A stretch of DNA of 64,000 nt, taken from contig NZ_LVJH01000027.1 of NCBI RefSeq assembly GCF_001637205.1, positions 115,272 through 179,271 on the forward strand, given 5' to 3'. This DNA comes from Paenibacillus glacialis. GTDB taxonomy: Bacteria > Bacillota > Bacilli > Paenibacillales > Paenibacillaceae. The translations under genes and the position numbers were made by a program. Shown piece by piece: positions 1-9,172 of this stretch. Under the pieces are notes generated by a model. That model worked only from the letters and a program-made list of their open reading frames with translations, was not told the origin of the DNA and ran no database searches. Every line of letters starts with the position of its first letter. The stretch's first letter is position 1.

Positions 1-313
1 GACCAGTGCACTAATAAGGTATACCCTAAATACAGCTAATGTTCATCTTCCCTAAATCAGAAATCAAAACAGAGCCATCTCTCACCTGACGAACTGCATC
101 ACTCATATCACTCTTCACTCAAAATCTTAAGAATTCCATTACATTGCTACGGTAACTAAATATTATGCATTTAGGCAGAAATATGTAGTATCGTTCATAA
201 AATAGCTTAATTATTTCCATTATTTACTTATTTATATACTTTAAGTATAATATATAGTACAGAGATTTCCTGACACAAGTTCCTAATCTTTTTGTAAGAA
301 AGGAGGTGTAAGG
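1..313. other. Left-edge non-coding stretch
   Basis: AT-rich sequence without a convincing reading frame. It ends in the ribosome binding site (AAGGAGGTG, about 300-308) of the first gene and probably holds its promoter. I see no clear -35/-10 pair and no repeat. Confidence 0.4.
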
Positions 314-676
314 ATGAAAAAAACGGTATCTTCTCTCTGTATCATGCTTGTCATTATTTTAAGTTTTACAACAACAGCGTTTGCTGCGTTCAGCGAATCT
401 AGCCCGAGTAGAACGCTAACAAGCGGCACAATCAAGTTTGGTTATGGCGTTATTGTCAACACAGGTAAGTATCGCGATGATTTAACAATCAAACTTTATC
501 GAGGAGATCAGCTGATTAGCACGAAAACAATAACATTGAATTCTCAAGAATGGATCTACCCAGGGTCAGTAACAACACCCTTGATAACACTAGCAACGGA
601 CCAACCAGCTGGTGATTATAGAACCGTTATATCAAGTTCAGGAAGTTGGCATTTCCTGGCGAGCCTAACTAATTAA
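314..676 (+). CDS. Small secreted protein of unknown function
   Basis: 120 residues. A lysine-containing N-terminus, a hydrophobic stretch of about 16 residues and a cleavage site near AFA-AF (about residue 24) give a Sec signal peptide, so the product is probably secreted. The mature part of about 95 residues is rich in Ser, Thr and Gly with alternating hydrophobic positions, suggesting a small beta-sandwich, and it contains no cysteine. The start is fixed by a strong AAGGAGGTG seven bases upstream. A bidirectional terminator follows the stop. I do not recognise the family. Small secreted proteins of this kind are common in Paenibacillus and usually uncharacterised. Confidence 0.75.
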   Translation: MKKTVSSLCIMLVIILSFTTTAFAAFSESSPSRTLTSGTIKFGYGVIVNTGKYRDDLTIKLYRGDQLISTKTITLNSQEWIYPGSVTTPLITLATDQPAGDYRTVISSSGSWHFLASLTN

Positions 677-705
677 TGCTACTATGACATTCACTTTCAG
701 ACAAT

Positions 706-741
706 AAAATCAACCCCGTGCGATGGCACGAGGTTGATTTT
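706..741. terminator. Bidirectional terminator
   Basis: Sixteen-base arms (706-721 and 726-741) with one mismatch and a four-base loop, flanked by A-rich and T-rich sides. It lies between two convergent genes and can serve both. Confidence 0.85.
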
Positions 742-795
742 ATTTGTCTACACTCTATTCCTCCATAGCAGAACTGCAACTCTATCATTAGAAAA

Positions 796-1434
796 TTAAG
801 CACCTAACACAGCCTCGGGTAGCTCACGCTCATAGTTCTTATACACGATATACCTTTGCAATCCTCTGCTACTTTGCAAAGCTTGCCTTGCTAGTTCAAT
901 CGCTTCGGGACGGTTCCCGGTTTGCAATTCAATCTCAGATAGCAGGCTGTTTTTCATCCATGGCTTTGACACTTTAGCCGTAGTTGCTCGAGCAAGTTCC
1001 AGGTTACCTTCCTCAATATAGACATATGTTTCATAATAATAACGGAATTGGACCGATTGAATAAGTGAAACTTCGTTCTTAACGGTGGTTATATTTTTTC
1101 GATACGTACCGTAAATTGCCTTGTACAAAGCTTGTTTTTGCGGGTGCTTATATTTGACCAGCAAACGGTCGATCAGAATCCTAACCTCTTCATCCTGTTT
1201 ATTCGCAATGGCATAAAAAAGGTACAATGCTGGATTTTTTCGCTGTCTAATTAAAAACTTCTCCAGTCGTACCAAATTAGTCTCTTGTAATACCATATGA
1301 ATATACGGAAGCATTATAGATAAGATTGCAATGAGTATAGCAACACTAACAATGTAAACTGTAGATATATTCCGCATTGATAAGATCATACTGACGATAA
1401 ATATGAATAGGTAGACAATGACATTACGGACCAA
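796..1434 (-). CDS. Membrane-anchored protein with TPR-like helical domain
   Basis: 212 residues. Two hydrophobic helices (about 5-21 and 25-47) are followed by a soluble part made of short amphipathic helices. Its pattern (Ala/Leu/Tyr spacing, ELARATTAKV, PEAIELARQAL) is like tetratricopeptide repeats, so a scaffold role at the membrane is possible. No catalytic motif is visible. It is a single gene, facing the secreted-protein gene on one side and lying downstream of the HxlR regulator on the other. The function is unknown, and the TPR assignment rests on pattern only. Confidence 0.65.
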   Translation of the reverse strand: MVRNVIVYLFIFIVSMILSMRNISTVYIVSVAILIAILSIMLPYIHMVLQETNLVRLEKFLIRQRKNPALYLFYAIANKQDEEVRILIDRLLVKYKHPQKQALYKAIYGTYRKNITTVKNEVSLIQSVQFRYYYETYVYIEEGNLELARATTAKVSKPWMKNSLLSEIELQTGNRPEAIELARQALQSSRGLQRYIVYKNYERELPEAVLGA

Positions 1435-1505
1435 CGAATTTATAATGTTTCACTCCTATTAGGTGGCGCTACTTGCGCATCCTGTAATTTTAATCTCTTA
1501 CATTT

Positions 1506-1865
1506 TCACACTTTGCGACAACTAAATTCCTCGATTTTCATATAATCCAAGTGTTGTCTGCCCCAACCACACATACTATCCAAAACAGAGGTTAGCGTTC
1601 TCCCATGCTCCGAAATACTGTATTCAACCCTAAGGGGTATCTCTTGAAAGATTACACGGACAATAAGTTCATCCTCCTCAAGCTCCCGCAGTTGCTTGGC
1701 TAGTGTTCCTTGTGAGACATCCGGAATAAGGCGTCTTAGTTCTCCAAAACGTTGAGTTCCATTTATTAGTAAAATAAACAAAATGAGCGGCTTCCATTTC
1801 CCACCGATCATTTGAAGCGTTGTTAGTACCCCTTTCAATCTAGGCTCCTTCAAATCCATATTCAT
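1506..1865 (-). CDS. HxlR-family transcriptional regulator
   Basis: 119 residues, the usual size of this winged-helix family. The family hallmarks are present: [13 protein letters not shown] near residues 20-32, the recognition-helix region [18 protein letters not shown], and the wing [12 protein letters not shown]. HxlR proteins often sense thiol or electrophile stress; here the only cysteines are near the C-terminus (Cys105 and Cys116), not in the N-terminal position used by YodB-type sensors. It is divergent from an SDR oxidoreductase across a 193-base gap holding two GTACG-type inverted repeats, so it probably represses that gene and itself. The first ATG (1865) or a second at 1859 could be the start. 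Confidence 0.9.
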   Translation of the reverse strand: MNMDLKEPRLKGVLTTLQMIGGKWKPLILFILLINGTQRFGELRRLIPDVSQGTLAKQLRELEEDELIVRVIFQEIPLRVEYSISEHGRTLTSVLDSMCGWGRQHLDYMKIEEFSCRKV

Positions 1866-1948
1866 CGTTTCACCCTCTCGTTACCATCATACATATTGCT
1901 CTCTCCTATTGCACACTGGTTCTAATAATACCTAATTCTAGTATATGA

Positions 1949-1986
1949 GTACGAAAATTCGTACCTAGTACGAACAAAGTGCGTAC
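1949..1986. promoter_or_regulatory. Candidate HxlR operators
   Basis: Two adjacent inverted repeats lie between the divergent HxlR and SDR genes. The first is GTACGAA-AA-TTCGTAC (1949-1964) and the second GTACG...CGTAC (1968-1986). HxlR regulators typically bind GTAC-containing dyads near the divergent promoters. Binding itself is inferred. Confidence 0.7.
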
Positions 1987-2058
1987 TTTGCAGGAATCGA
2001 TTTTTCACTAATAATAAAGAAGCTAAATATAAATTTTACTATATAAAGGAGATCATTC

Positions 2059-2790
2059 ATGATGTCTACTATTTCATTAAAGAATCAAAGAATTGTAATC
2101 ATCGGAGGAAGTTCTGGGATTGGATTAGCTACTGCCAAACAGGCGCTCGAACAAGGGGCACATGTCATTATAGCTGGTCGATCGAAAGATAAATTGGACT
2201 CAGCGAAACATACTCTTGGATTCGACTCCGTGGAAACTTATCCTTTGGATAATCAGGACGAAGTGCAGTTGAAGGCCTTTTTCGAGAAAATCGGAAAGTT
2301 TGACCATTTATTTACGCCAGGCGCCTCCTATGTCAGAGGTCCAATTACGTCAAGCTTAGAGATTGCTCATAGTTGCTTTAATGCTAAATTCTGGCCACAA
2401 TACAACGCTGTAAAATTCGCAGCCCCTTTTATCAACCCTAACGGTTCGATTGTGCTAATGTCAGGTGCCTTTAGTCAACGCCCACTTGCGGATGGAGCCT
2501 CATATGCTGCTTGCAATGGTGCGATTGAAAGTCTGGGTAAAGCTTTAGCCGTGGAACTTAATCCCATTCGGGTGAATGTAATCTCTCCAGGCACCATACA
2601 TACCTCATTTAATTGGGAAGATGCAGACCAAGAGACTAGAGATAAAGCTTACGAAGGATATACCAAAATCAATATTCTTGGCAGAGTCGGTCAAGCAGAT
2701 GAAGCAGCACATACTACAATATATTTGATGACCAATAGATACACAACAGGAAGTACCCTATTCCCGGATGGTGGCTATATCTTGCGTTGA
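2059..2790 (+). CDS. SDR-family oxidoreductase with atypical active site
   Basis: 243 residues, typical of classical short-chain dehydrogenases. The N-terminal Rossmann motif GGSSGIG (residues 16-22) binds NAD(P), and the PG motif follows in VNVISPGTIH. The active-site Tyr is at residue 149 (SYAACN), but the lysine normally four residues later (YxxxK) is Asn153. I recall a branch of SDRs beside HxlR/TetR regulators with AVNGA or ACNGA at this place, so this is probably a subfamily trait rather than damage. The substrate cannot be told. The RBS AAAGGAG supports a start at ATG 2059 or at the next codon. It is probably induced when the divergent HxlR protein leaves its operators. Confidence 0.9.
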   Translation: MMSTISLKNQRIVIIGGSSGIGLATAKQALEQGAHVIIAGRSKDKLDSAKHTLGFDSVETYPLDNQDEVQLKAFFEKIGKFDHLFTPGASYVRGPITSSLEIAHSCFNAKFWPQYNAVKFAAPFINPNGSIVLMSGAFSQRPLADGASYAACNGAIESLGKALAVELNPIRVNVISPGTIHTSFNWEDADQETRDKAYEGYTKINILGRVGQADEAAHTTIYLMTNRYTTGSTLFPDGGYILR

Positions 2791-2954
2791 TCGTTAGTAA
2801 GAATCACACAATTTTATTGTTAACTGATAATATTAGTCGGAATTTAAATACAGAGTAAAGTGAGGGCGACCTCCTTTGCTTTGTGTTACTTTTTTATGAA
2901 AATTATGATTATTTCGTATGTATATCAATGATGTGTAAGCTTACGAATCCACTC

Positions 2955-3769
2955 TCAAGCGCCGAAGGCGATCACTCTATTCTGAATCTTTGGTGTCGTT
3001 ATCGTACAACAGTTGAGCAATTCGGGCAACGCATACGCTTCAAGGGCAGCCTTTGCAGCTTCCATATAGCCCTTATAGGTTGGTGTACTACCGCCAACCA
3101 CGATTACATCTGGATTATACAAGTGTAGTAAGTTAGTCAACGCATAGCCGAAGTACTGCCCTGCTTTCCTTACAAGATCAGCGACTTGCTCATCAGCTGC
3201 TTCGAGGCGCTCGCGTAGTGCAGCATCATCCAACCCTGTTTGATTCATAAGCGCAACCACTGGCAATCGTGTCGAGCAGAACTGGATTCCCATCCACGGT
3301 AAGGATCATGTAACCCATCTCCCCGCTCCACCCTTTCACACCAAGCAGTAATTCACCTGAGGCTACAACGCCTGCCGCGATAAATGCGTCCGCCATGATG
3401 ACGACAACAGTTTGTTTCATTGTCTGTGTAATGAGCAGCTTCGGCCATCGTCGCCGCCTTAACATCATTGATAAATGCTACCGGAATGTTTGCTGACGTT
3501 GCGAACATATCCGCTGTAACACCGTTTAGCGCCGGCAAGACATGGCTCAACTCTACTTTATCGCTGCCGACGACTAGCCCTGGCATACCCATGCCGATGC
3601 CACTTGGAGTAAATTCCAACTTGGCTACAAAGGCCTCAACCTCATGTTGGAGATGCGGCAACGTACAATCTTTGCCCGTAGGTACCGTATGCTCCAAATG
3701 ACCGCTAGTTGTCTCCGCCATCATATACATCTGAGCACCATCAATTTCAATGCCTACATATGAATTCAT
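2955..3769 (-). pseudogene. ROK-family kinase/regulator, frameshifted
   Basis: Three overlapping frames together give one ROK-family (sugar kinase) protein of about 270 residues. The N-terminal part (3769 to about 3410) has the nucleotide-binding start VGIEIDG and GIGMGMPGLV. The middle frame (about 3410-3260) has VVIMADAFIAAGVV and GWSGEMG. The C-terminal frame (about 3270-2955) has NPDVIVVGG. Frameshifts fall near 3405-3420 and 3255-3275, and the last frame stops early after IAFGA. ROK proteins phosphorylate sugars such as glucose or N-acetylmannosamine; this copy is very probably inactive. A sequencing error is possible for a single shift but less likely for two plus a truncation. Confidence 0.85.
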
Positions 3770-3951
3770 ATCATTCGTCTCTCCTATTGGTCATAATTGT
3801 GATAAGCCGCACAATTGCAAATGATAGAGTTGCAGTCATCCTATTCCAGTCACATGCCCACATTATATAAATTTTGAAAGATAACCACTTTGTGGTTGAT
3901 TCTTCCACAATGTCGATTGAAATTACAGATTATAAATGAGGAGTTATGTAG

Positions 3952-4341
3952 ATGAGAGCTCAAATAACCGTGATTACGATTTTAACTAATGATGTTGCCC
4001 GATTGACTCGTTTTTACCGTGATACACTTGGATTTCACACAATAGTAGATACTGAAGAATATGTTGAGTTTGAGAATAGTGGCGTTCGTTTCTCCATTTG
4101 CTCTAAATCTTTAATGGCGATTAACACGGATGGTCAGTACTCTTTTAAAGAAGAACATAGAGGTCAAGCTTTTGAGCTTTGTTTCCCATGCGATTCGCCA
4201 GAAGATGTTATACAGACCTACAGTGATATAATCACAAAAGGAGCCACGCCTATTAAAGAACCCACGGTAATGCCTTGGGGGCAAACAACGGCTTTCTTTG
4301 CGGACCCTGAAGGTAATATTCATTCCACTTATGCGGACTAA
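3952..4341 (+). CDS. VOC/glyoxalase-family protein
   Basis: 129 residues, a single vicinal-oxygen-chelate domain with paired beta-alpha-beta-beta-beta modules. The signature pieces are DVARLTRFYRDTLGF (about residues 14-28) and FFADPEGNIHSTYAD at the C-terminus. The family includes glyoxalase I, dioxygenases and antibiotic-binding proteins, and no feature here selects one of them. GGAG upstream fixes the start. The gene is alone, between the ROK pseudogene and an esterase. Confidence 0.85.
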   Translation: MRAQITVITILTNDVARLTRFYRDTLGFHTIVDTEEYVEFENSGVRFSICSKSLMAINTDGQYSFKEEHRGQAFELCFPCDSPEDVIQTYSDIITKGATPIKEPTVMPWGQTTAFFADPEGNIHSTYAD

Positions 4342-4416
4342 CTCATTCATGTCATAAAATATGGTAAAATATCCTTGAATTCATATTTATTATGTTTGTT
4401 CCAAGGGGGCCTATCC

Positions 4417-5307
4417 ATGAGGTTTGGTAATACGATCATTGCATGCATTCTACTGTTAAGTGCACTTACGACCAGCTGCACCAATACGGATCAACCCGTG
4501 ACAATAAGTGATGTGAAGGTCAGTGAGTCCGTTCGTGCTGAGGTTATCTCCCACTCTCCAAACGTTCAAAAGGTTACTTTTTACAGCGAGTCACTGGAAA
4601 GAGATATGAAATTTAATATTTACCTTCCAAAAGGTTACAAGGATAATAAGCAATACCCCGTACTTTACATGTTTCATGGATATGGTGCAAATGAAAACTC
4701 ATGGATACCAGAATTAGGACTAGATAAAAATGCGGATGAAATGCTAAGTGAAGACAAGATTAATCCGCTTATCATCGTTGCCCCTCAAATTGATAACAGC
4801 TACGGGTTCAATTCTATTTCGGAAGGAAATTATAGTGATTATATTGTCAAAGATCTAATCCAATACGTTGATAGTCATTTCAATACTGATACCACTAGAG
4901 AGAGCCGATATATCGGCGGATTATCAATGGGTGGATGGGTTGCACTCTTTAACGCATTCCAACATCCCGAGTTATTTAGTAAAGTGGGGGGCCACAGCCC
5001 AGCTTTATTTATGGATGACTGGGGCAATGCAGCGGGACTGCAAGATCGGCTCTACCCTTCTGAAGTCCTTCGACAGCAAAGAGATCCTTTGTTCCTCGTA
5101 GAGACTCAGAATCTGAAAGGATTGTCTATTTATCTCGATTCTGGAGATGAGGATGGCTATAAATTTTATGAAGGTGCTGAGGTACTGTACAACAAGTTAC
5201 AGAGCAGGAACGTGACCTCGGAATATCATCTTTCTTCAGGTGGTCATGATCATGAGTACTGGAGTAGGCACGCGAGTGACTACTTACTTTTTTACTCAGG
5301 AAAATAA
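4417..5307 (+). CDS. Secreted lipoprotein esterase (esterase D/feruloyl-esterase-like)
   Basis: 296 residues from the ATG at 4417, chosen because AAGGGGG precedes it and the N-terminus then reads as a lipoprotein signal (hydrophobic stretch ending LLSALTTSC). The body is an alpha/beta hydrolase of the PF00756 esterase type: FHGYGANENSW forms the oxyanion region, GLSMGGW carries the nucleophilic serine, SGDEDG the acid and GGHDHEYW the histidine. Likely substrates are acyl or feruloyl esters outside the cell, as in S-formylglutathione hydrolase or xylan esterase relatives. The lipobox (TTSC) is a weak match. An in-frame upstream ATG at 4375 would hide the signal peptide and is less likely. Confidence 0.85.
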   Translation: MRFGNTIIACILLLSALTTSCTNTDQPVTISDVKVSESVRAEVISHSPNVQKVTFYSESLERDMKFNIYLPKGYKDNKQYPVLYMFHGYGANENSWIPELGLDKNADEMLSEDKINPLIIVAPQIDNSYGFNSISEGNYSDYIVKDLIQYVDSHFNTDTTRESRYIGGLSMGGWVALFNAFQHPELFSKVGGHSPALFMDDWGNAAGLQDRLYPSEVLRQQRDPLFLVETQNLKGLSIYLDSGDEDGYKFYEGAEVLYNKLQSRNVTSEYHLSSGGHDHEYWSRHASDYLLFYSGK

Positions 5308-5374
5308 ATAGAGTCCACTATCACACTCAATATTCACAACTCACATAAGAATCGTACATACAAATAATCGGTGC

Positions 5375-5775
5375 TCCAACATGTTCTTATCTCACTAGCC
5401 TCTTTTGGAGGAAGACCTGTTACAGTTTCGCTTAATTCCAACACGTCGCAGCTATTCCAATCAAGTTCCATGCAGAATGTACTTGTTTACAACGATACAC
5501 GTGATCTCCTTGGTCGATACCAGATTGCAATTTATCACCTCAATTTCACCTATCTTATTACAGCAATCTCAAGAATAGCAGGATGCTTACACAGTACTTC
5601 GTCCACCTCTGAGCAATATACATTTGAACCGTCCACGATGATCATATCTTTCTTCCTATCCACGAGATACAAATAACCGTCATGATCAAATCTCCCTAAA
5701 TCTCCAGTATGCAGCCAACCATTTCGAAGAACTTTATTTGTCTCTTCGGTGTTATTCCTGCGATTTCAGAGGTCT
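5375..5775 (-). pseudogene. C-terminal remnant of an acyl-CoA ligase (AMP-binding family)
   Basis: Minus-strand translation of about 5760-5550 gives [18 protein letters not shown] followed by [17 protein letters not shown]. These are the A8 and hinge motifs of AMP-forming acyl-CoA synthetases. The frame then stops after EIAVIR, and pieces of the C-terminal domain appear in another frame (EITCIVV and LPPKEASEIRTCW, cf. LPKTASGKILRREL). The N-terminal three quarters of the gene are missing. The fragment is decayed and not expected to make protein. Confidence 0.75.
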
Positions 5776-5783
5776 GTAATCAT

Positions 5784-5821
5784 AAAAACCCGGCAGCTCT
5801 TTTTGAGAGTTTACCGGGTTT
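5784..5821 (-). terminator. Terminator of the lipoprotein gene
   Basis: Long hairpin with arms around AACCCGG/CCGGGTT followed on the minus strand by a T-run. It sits just after the stop of the gene at 5858-6502. Confidence 0.85.
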
Positions 5822-5857
5822 AAGCTCTCTTTACCAGAAGGAAAGAAACTCATTTGA

Positions 5858-6502
5858 TTATTTAAAAGTAATCGATTTTAGTATTTTATCCGTTTCAGCT
5901 TTACTCGCATCGTCTACAGAGGTAAGGATAATATTGAAAGCATAACCATCGATGATGGTGCTGTAGTAGTCCTGTGTAAGAACTATTTCTCCTGCATTAA
6001 TCGTGGTCTGCATTGTATGCATATCTTTACCACCAATTTTGGCAGTTGTAATGTCTTTGAACTCATACGGGATCTCTGTCTCAGTCATCAGTTTCTTCGA
6101 AGATTCAAGATAATCTTCACCCGACTTGACGCCTTGCAGCAAGCTTACTTTCTCACTAATGATTAAAATGGAAGGTCCTGCCTCTGTTCCGCCGAATGGA
6201 AATTTAGAAGCCATCAGCAGGTTAAGCGTTTTTGCTTGACCCAATTCCATTTGGGCCTTCTTTTTCTCGTCATCACCAGTCACAACTTCTTTACCAGCTT
6301 CCATCAGGTTATTCATTCCAACCGCATCTTCAAACTTCCACTCTTTTGGAAAGGATAGCGATACACCAAAATAATCGTTGGTGTAAGAACCACTTTCAGT
6401 TGTCCCTAAGCTCACTTCTTTATCCTTGCCCCCACATGCTGTAACCAACACCAAAACCAACATCATAACAAACGACAATAATCCAATCTTTTTCTTAGAC
6501 AT
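5858..6502 (-). CDS. Lipoprotein of unknown function
   Basis: 214 residues. The signal peptide ends in the lipobox VTAC (Cys23), so the protein is lipidated and held on the outer face of the membrane. The mature part begins with a short Ser/Thr/Gly spacer, then NDYFGVSLSFPKEWKFED, a PsbP/Mog1-like opening seen in many Firmicute lipoproteins. No catalytic residues are apparent. A CCTCCT box complementary to an RBS lies just upstream of the start, and a strong terminator follows. Single-gene unit, function unknown. Confidence 0.8.
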   Translation of the reverse strand: MSKKKIGLLSFVMMLVLVLVTACGGKDKEVSLGTTESGSYTNDYFGVSLSFPKEWKFEDAVGMNNLMEAGKEVVTGDDEKKKAQMELGQAKTLNLLMASKFPFGGTEAGPSILIISEKVSLLQGVKSGEDYLESSKKLMTETEIPYEFKDITTAKIGGKDMHTMQTTINAGEIVLTQDYYSTIIDGYAFNIILTSVDDASKAETDKILKSITFK

Positions 6503-6600
6503 AAGACCCTCCTGATTTGTTGTTTCTCTCTTTTTACAGACCAGAAAAGTTTATCACATATCCCTGATATTCCCACCTATACAAAACTATAGGTAGTAAT

Positions 6601-7362
6601 TTATAAATATGAAAGACGACTGGCTATCGAAACGGCTTCAGTACTAGACTGAACACCCAATTTATCGAAGATAATTTTCTTATGGTGATTAACTGTGCAT
6701 TCTTTTATTTGAAGCTTAATCGCAATCGCCTTAACTGTCACTCCCTGTGAAATCAGCTTTAGAACTTTTTGCTGGCGTTCTGTAAATTTCACCGGGAACT
6801 GCTCTGCATGTTGGGTGGTGAGCTGGTCTTGGTAACTGCTCAGCATATGTGCTGGTATTAACTTGGCTATGGCCACTAGTTCACTTTTCATATCCGCATT
6901 AATCGTGGACACATCAAGATAACCTACATTATTTCTACCTATGGTCAATGGTGTAGAGAAGCAATGCCAGCTCTTAAAAAAAGGACTTTCATGCTCTTCA
7001 GGTGGCAAATAGATCTGATCGTCAAGCCTAATTGCTTCTGAAATCGCATTAACGCCACAACTCTCTTCTGTAAAATACATTCCTAAACGGATGGGTGACT
7101 GAATCACCGTGTCTGCTAGATTCTCGCTGTAGTCCATCGCTAACAGAACACCCTCGGCATCAGTAAGTAAGAAGAGAAATGTACCTGAAAGATGTTCTTT
7201 AATATTAGAAATGCAATGTTGAAAGACCATAATTAAGAGTTTGTTTTTCGTACATGCATATTCAAATTGTTGCTTGGATAGAAATGATCCTGTTAAGAAA
7301 ACACTCTCTCTTGGATGGCCTCCCTCCGAATGCTGACGTAAAGTATTTATCGTTCCGGGCAT
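6601..7362 (-). CDS. GAF-domain LuxR-type transcriptional regulator
   Basis: 253 residues. The N-terminal 180 or so resemble the GAF-like sensor of AcoR/RocR-type activators (SGTFLFLLTDAEGVLL and the region ESCGVNAISEAI). The C-terminus is a LuxR helix-turn-helix: FTERQQKVLKLISQGVTVKAIAIKL and CTVNHHKKIIFDKLGVQSS, with the usual KLGV spacing. A combination of GAF sensor and LuxR output without an AAA+ domain implies direct control of sigma-A promoters. The ligand and targets are unknown. AAGGAGG ten bases before the ATG supports the start. The gene stands alone. Confidence 0.85.
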   Translation of the reverse strand: MPGTINTLRQHSEGGHPRESVFLTGSFLSKQQFEYACTKNKLLIMVFQHCISNIKEHLSGTFLFLLTDAEGVLLAMDYSENLADTVIQSPIRLGMYFTEESCGVNAISEAIRLDDQIYLPPEEHESPFFKSWHCFSTPLTIGRNNVGYLDVSTINADMKSELVAIAKLIPAHMLSSYQDQLTTQHAEQFPVKFTERQQKVLKLISQGVTVKAIAIKLQIKECTVNHHKKIIFDKLGVQSSTEAVSIASRLSYL

Positions 7363-7763
7363 TACATTTCTGCCTCCTTACTGCATGGATACTTCTGGAG
7401 AACAAAAGAATCTCCTTCCCTATATATCGGCAAACAAGGAAAAAAGTTGAATGTGCTTTAAACCTACCAGCGTAGAGTGTAGTAAGATACTATAGAACTT
7501 TAAATTGCACCAGCTTACTTACGGGTTCCAATCTTAATCAGAACAGCAAATTGAGTAACGAGACGAGATATATCGGGTGACGGGATATACATTTAGAGGA
7601 ATTGACTACGTTAAGAGAATAAAGAGATCGTCACAGGTGGAATAAAACAATAAAGAGGCCGCATCTTACGCGACCTCTCCTCTTTGCCATTAGAATACTT
7701 GTGTCTATATTCTTCTGAAATACTCCCTGGAGCTTGGCAAATGATTACGTAACTCCTCAACTC
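7363..7763. other. Non-coding gap with terminator
   Basis: Contains the promoter region of the LuxR-type gene and, at its right end, the terminator of the AI-2E-family gene. The only other thing seen is AT-rich sequence without a supported reading frame. Confidence 0.4.
7650..7686 (-). terminator. Terminator of AI-2E-family gene
   Basis: GAGGTCGC/GCGGCCTC hairpin followed on the minus strand by TTTATT. It lies about 80 bases after the stop of the gene at 7764. Confidence 0.75.
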
Positions 7764-8843
7764 TTAAGCATCTTCCCACTTCTGTTTAAAGAACAACTGA
7801 TAAAGCTTAACAACTACGATTTTGACAATCATATATACGGGAATAATGACAATCACACCTATGATTCCAAACGCGTCACCACCAACCAAGACCAATATGA
7901 TCGTCGTAAGTGGATGAATATCTAGCTGTTTGCCAAAAATATAAGGTGAAATAATATTATCCTGAATTTGTTGTGAAACTAGGATGATCACTAACGACCA
8001 AATTGCAACGGAAGGTGATTCGATCAATCCGATAATTACAATCGGTATCGCAGACAGAATTGCTCCAATGAAAGGGATAAAGTTCATAATAACAGCGATC
8101 ACAGTCAGTAATAACGTATAAGGCAGACCTATTATAAGGAATCCTATAAACATAAGGACACCAAGTGCAAGATTCACTACCACTCTACCCACGATGAATC
8201 CGCTAAGAGCACTATCAATATCATGAACGACCTTAGTACCTTCTTCACGGAAACGCTTAGGCATGAAGCTAACAATTTTCTGACCGAACTTGTCTCCCTC
8301 TTTCAACATGTAGAACAAAAGGATTGGGAATGTCAGCATAATAACCGCAAAATTCGAGAAGAAAGAAAACATACCCGCTACGTAATTGGACAATAATGAG
8401 AATCCCTTATTCAAATATTCGGTCAATTGAGTTAGAGGACTCACATCTTCTGGAAGGATTTTCGATAGAAATCCTGTCTGTTCTAGGTCTTGTAACTGCT
8501 TGCCCAACGCATTCAACAGATTTGGTGCATTATTCACTAAATTGAAAAATTGAGTCCTTAGGGATGGAAATACTCCAATAATAAATACGGAAAATAGGAC
8601 AGCAATAACTAAATAAATGATTAAAATAACCAACGATCTGTTTAATTTAGGGCGCTCCATCCAGTTCACCAGCGGCCGTAAAAGGTAGTAGAAAAAAGAG
8701 GCTAACATTAATGGCACCATAATAATACTCAACAACGACAGGAGCGGCTTAAATACAAAACTAACAAGTGATCCTAAATAAATAATAATAAATACTAATA
8801 TTACAGCGATACCAATCTTGATGAATCGGTTTAATGACGTCAA
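7764..8843 (-). CDS. AI-2E family transporter (UPF0118)
   Basis: 359 residues, normal for the family. About eight hydrophobic segments are visible: three at the N-terminus (to about residue 90), then a soluble loop of about 60 residues, then five more from about residue 150. The family signatures LPYTLLLTVIAVIMNFIPFIGAILSAIP (split around FIPFIG) and the C-terminal HPLTTIILVLVGG are present. Relatives include the E. coli quorum-signal exporter TqsA and Na+/H+ antiporters, so the substrate here is open. Single gene with its own terminator. Confidence 0.9.
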   Translation of the reverse strand: MTSLNRFIKIGIAVILVFIIIYLGSLVSFVFKPLLSLLSIIMVPLMLASFFYYLLRPLVNWMERPKLNRSLVILIIYLVIAVLFSVFIIGVFPSLRTQFFNLVNNAPNLLNALGKQLQDLEQTGFLSKILPEDVSPLTQLTEYLNKGFSLLSNYVAGMFSFFSNFAVIMLTFPILLFYMLKEGDKFGQKIVSFMPKRFREEGTKVVHDIDSALSGFIVGRVVVNLALGVLMFIGFLIIGLPYTLLLTVIAVIMNFIPFIGAILSAIPIVIIGLIESPSVAIWSLVIILVSQQIQDNIISPYIFGKQLDIHPLTTIILVLVGGDAFGIIGVIVIIPVYMIVKIVVVKLYQLFFKQKWEDA

Positions 8844-9172
8844 TATGTTTCCCCCAAGTTATATGAATTCTTCTTAAATGAATGCTGAACAATGTCCCAT
8901 CTTCTCCATACGTACTGAGCTCTATTGTCCCCCATTTTTATCTGTATTTCTTTCAATCTTCTCATTTGAAAATATAACTAAAATCCAAGTATACACTTGG
9001 AAGTTTTAAATTACCTTAAAGTAAGCTTAAGATTGAATTAATATTTACTAACAATCGTGAATAAGCAACACTAAATACAGAATTACCGATTGAATATAAC
9101 GAGATTTGCTTTTTGAGAACAAGAAGCTTTAAGCTTTAATATAACAATATTATATATTAAGGAGTAAATAAA
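8844..9172. other. Intergenic promoter region
   Basis: About 330 bases of AT-rich sequence between two divergent genes, presumably with both promoters. I see no clear operator or RNA structure. AAGGAG at the right end is the RBS of the Asp23-family gene. Confidence 0.4.

Noticed and set aside
5371..5676. Plus-strand frame of 101 codons
   Set aside because: It is antisense to the acyl-CoA ligase remnant, has no RBS and no family likeness; the minus strand shows clear ligase motifs.
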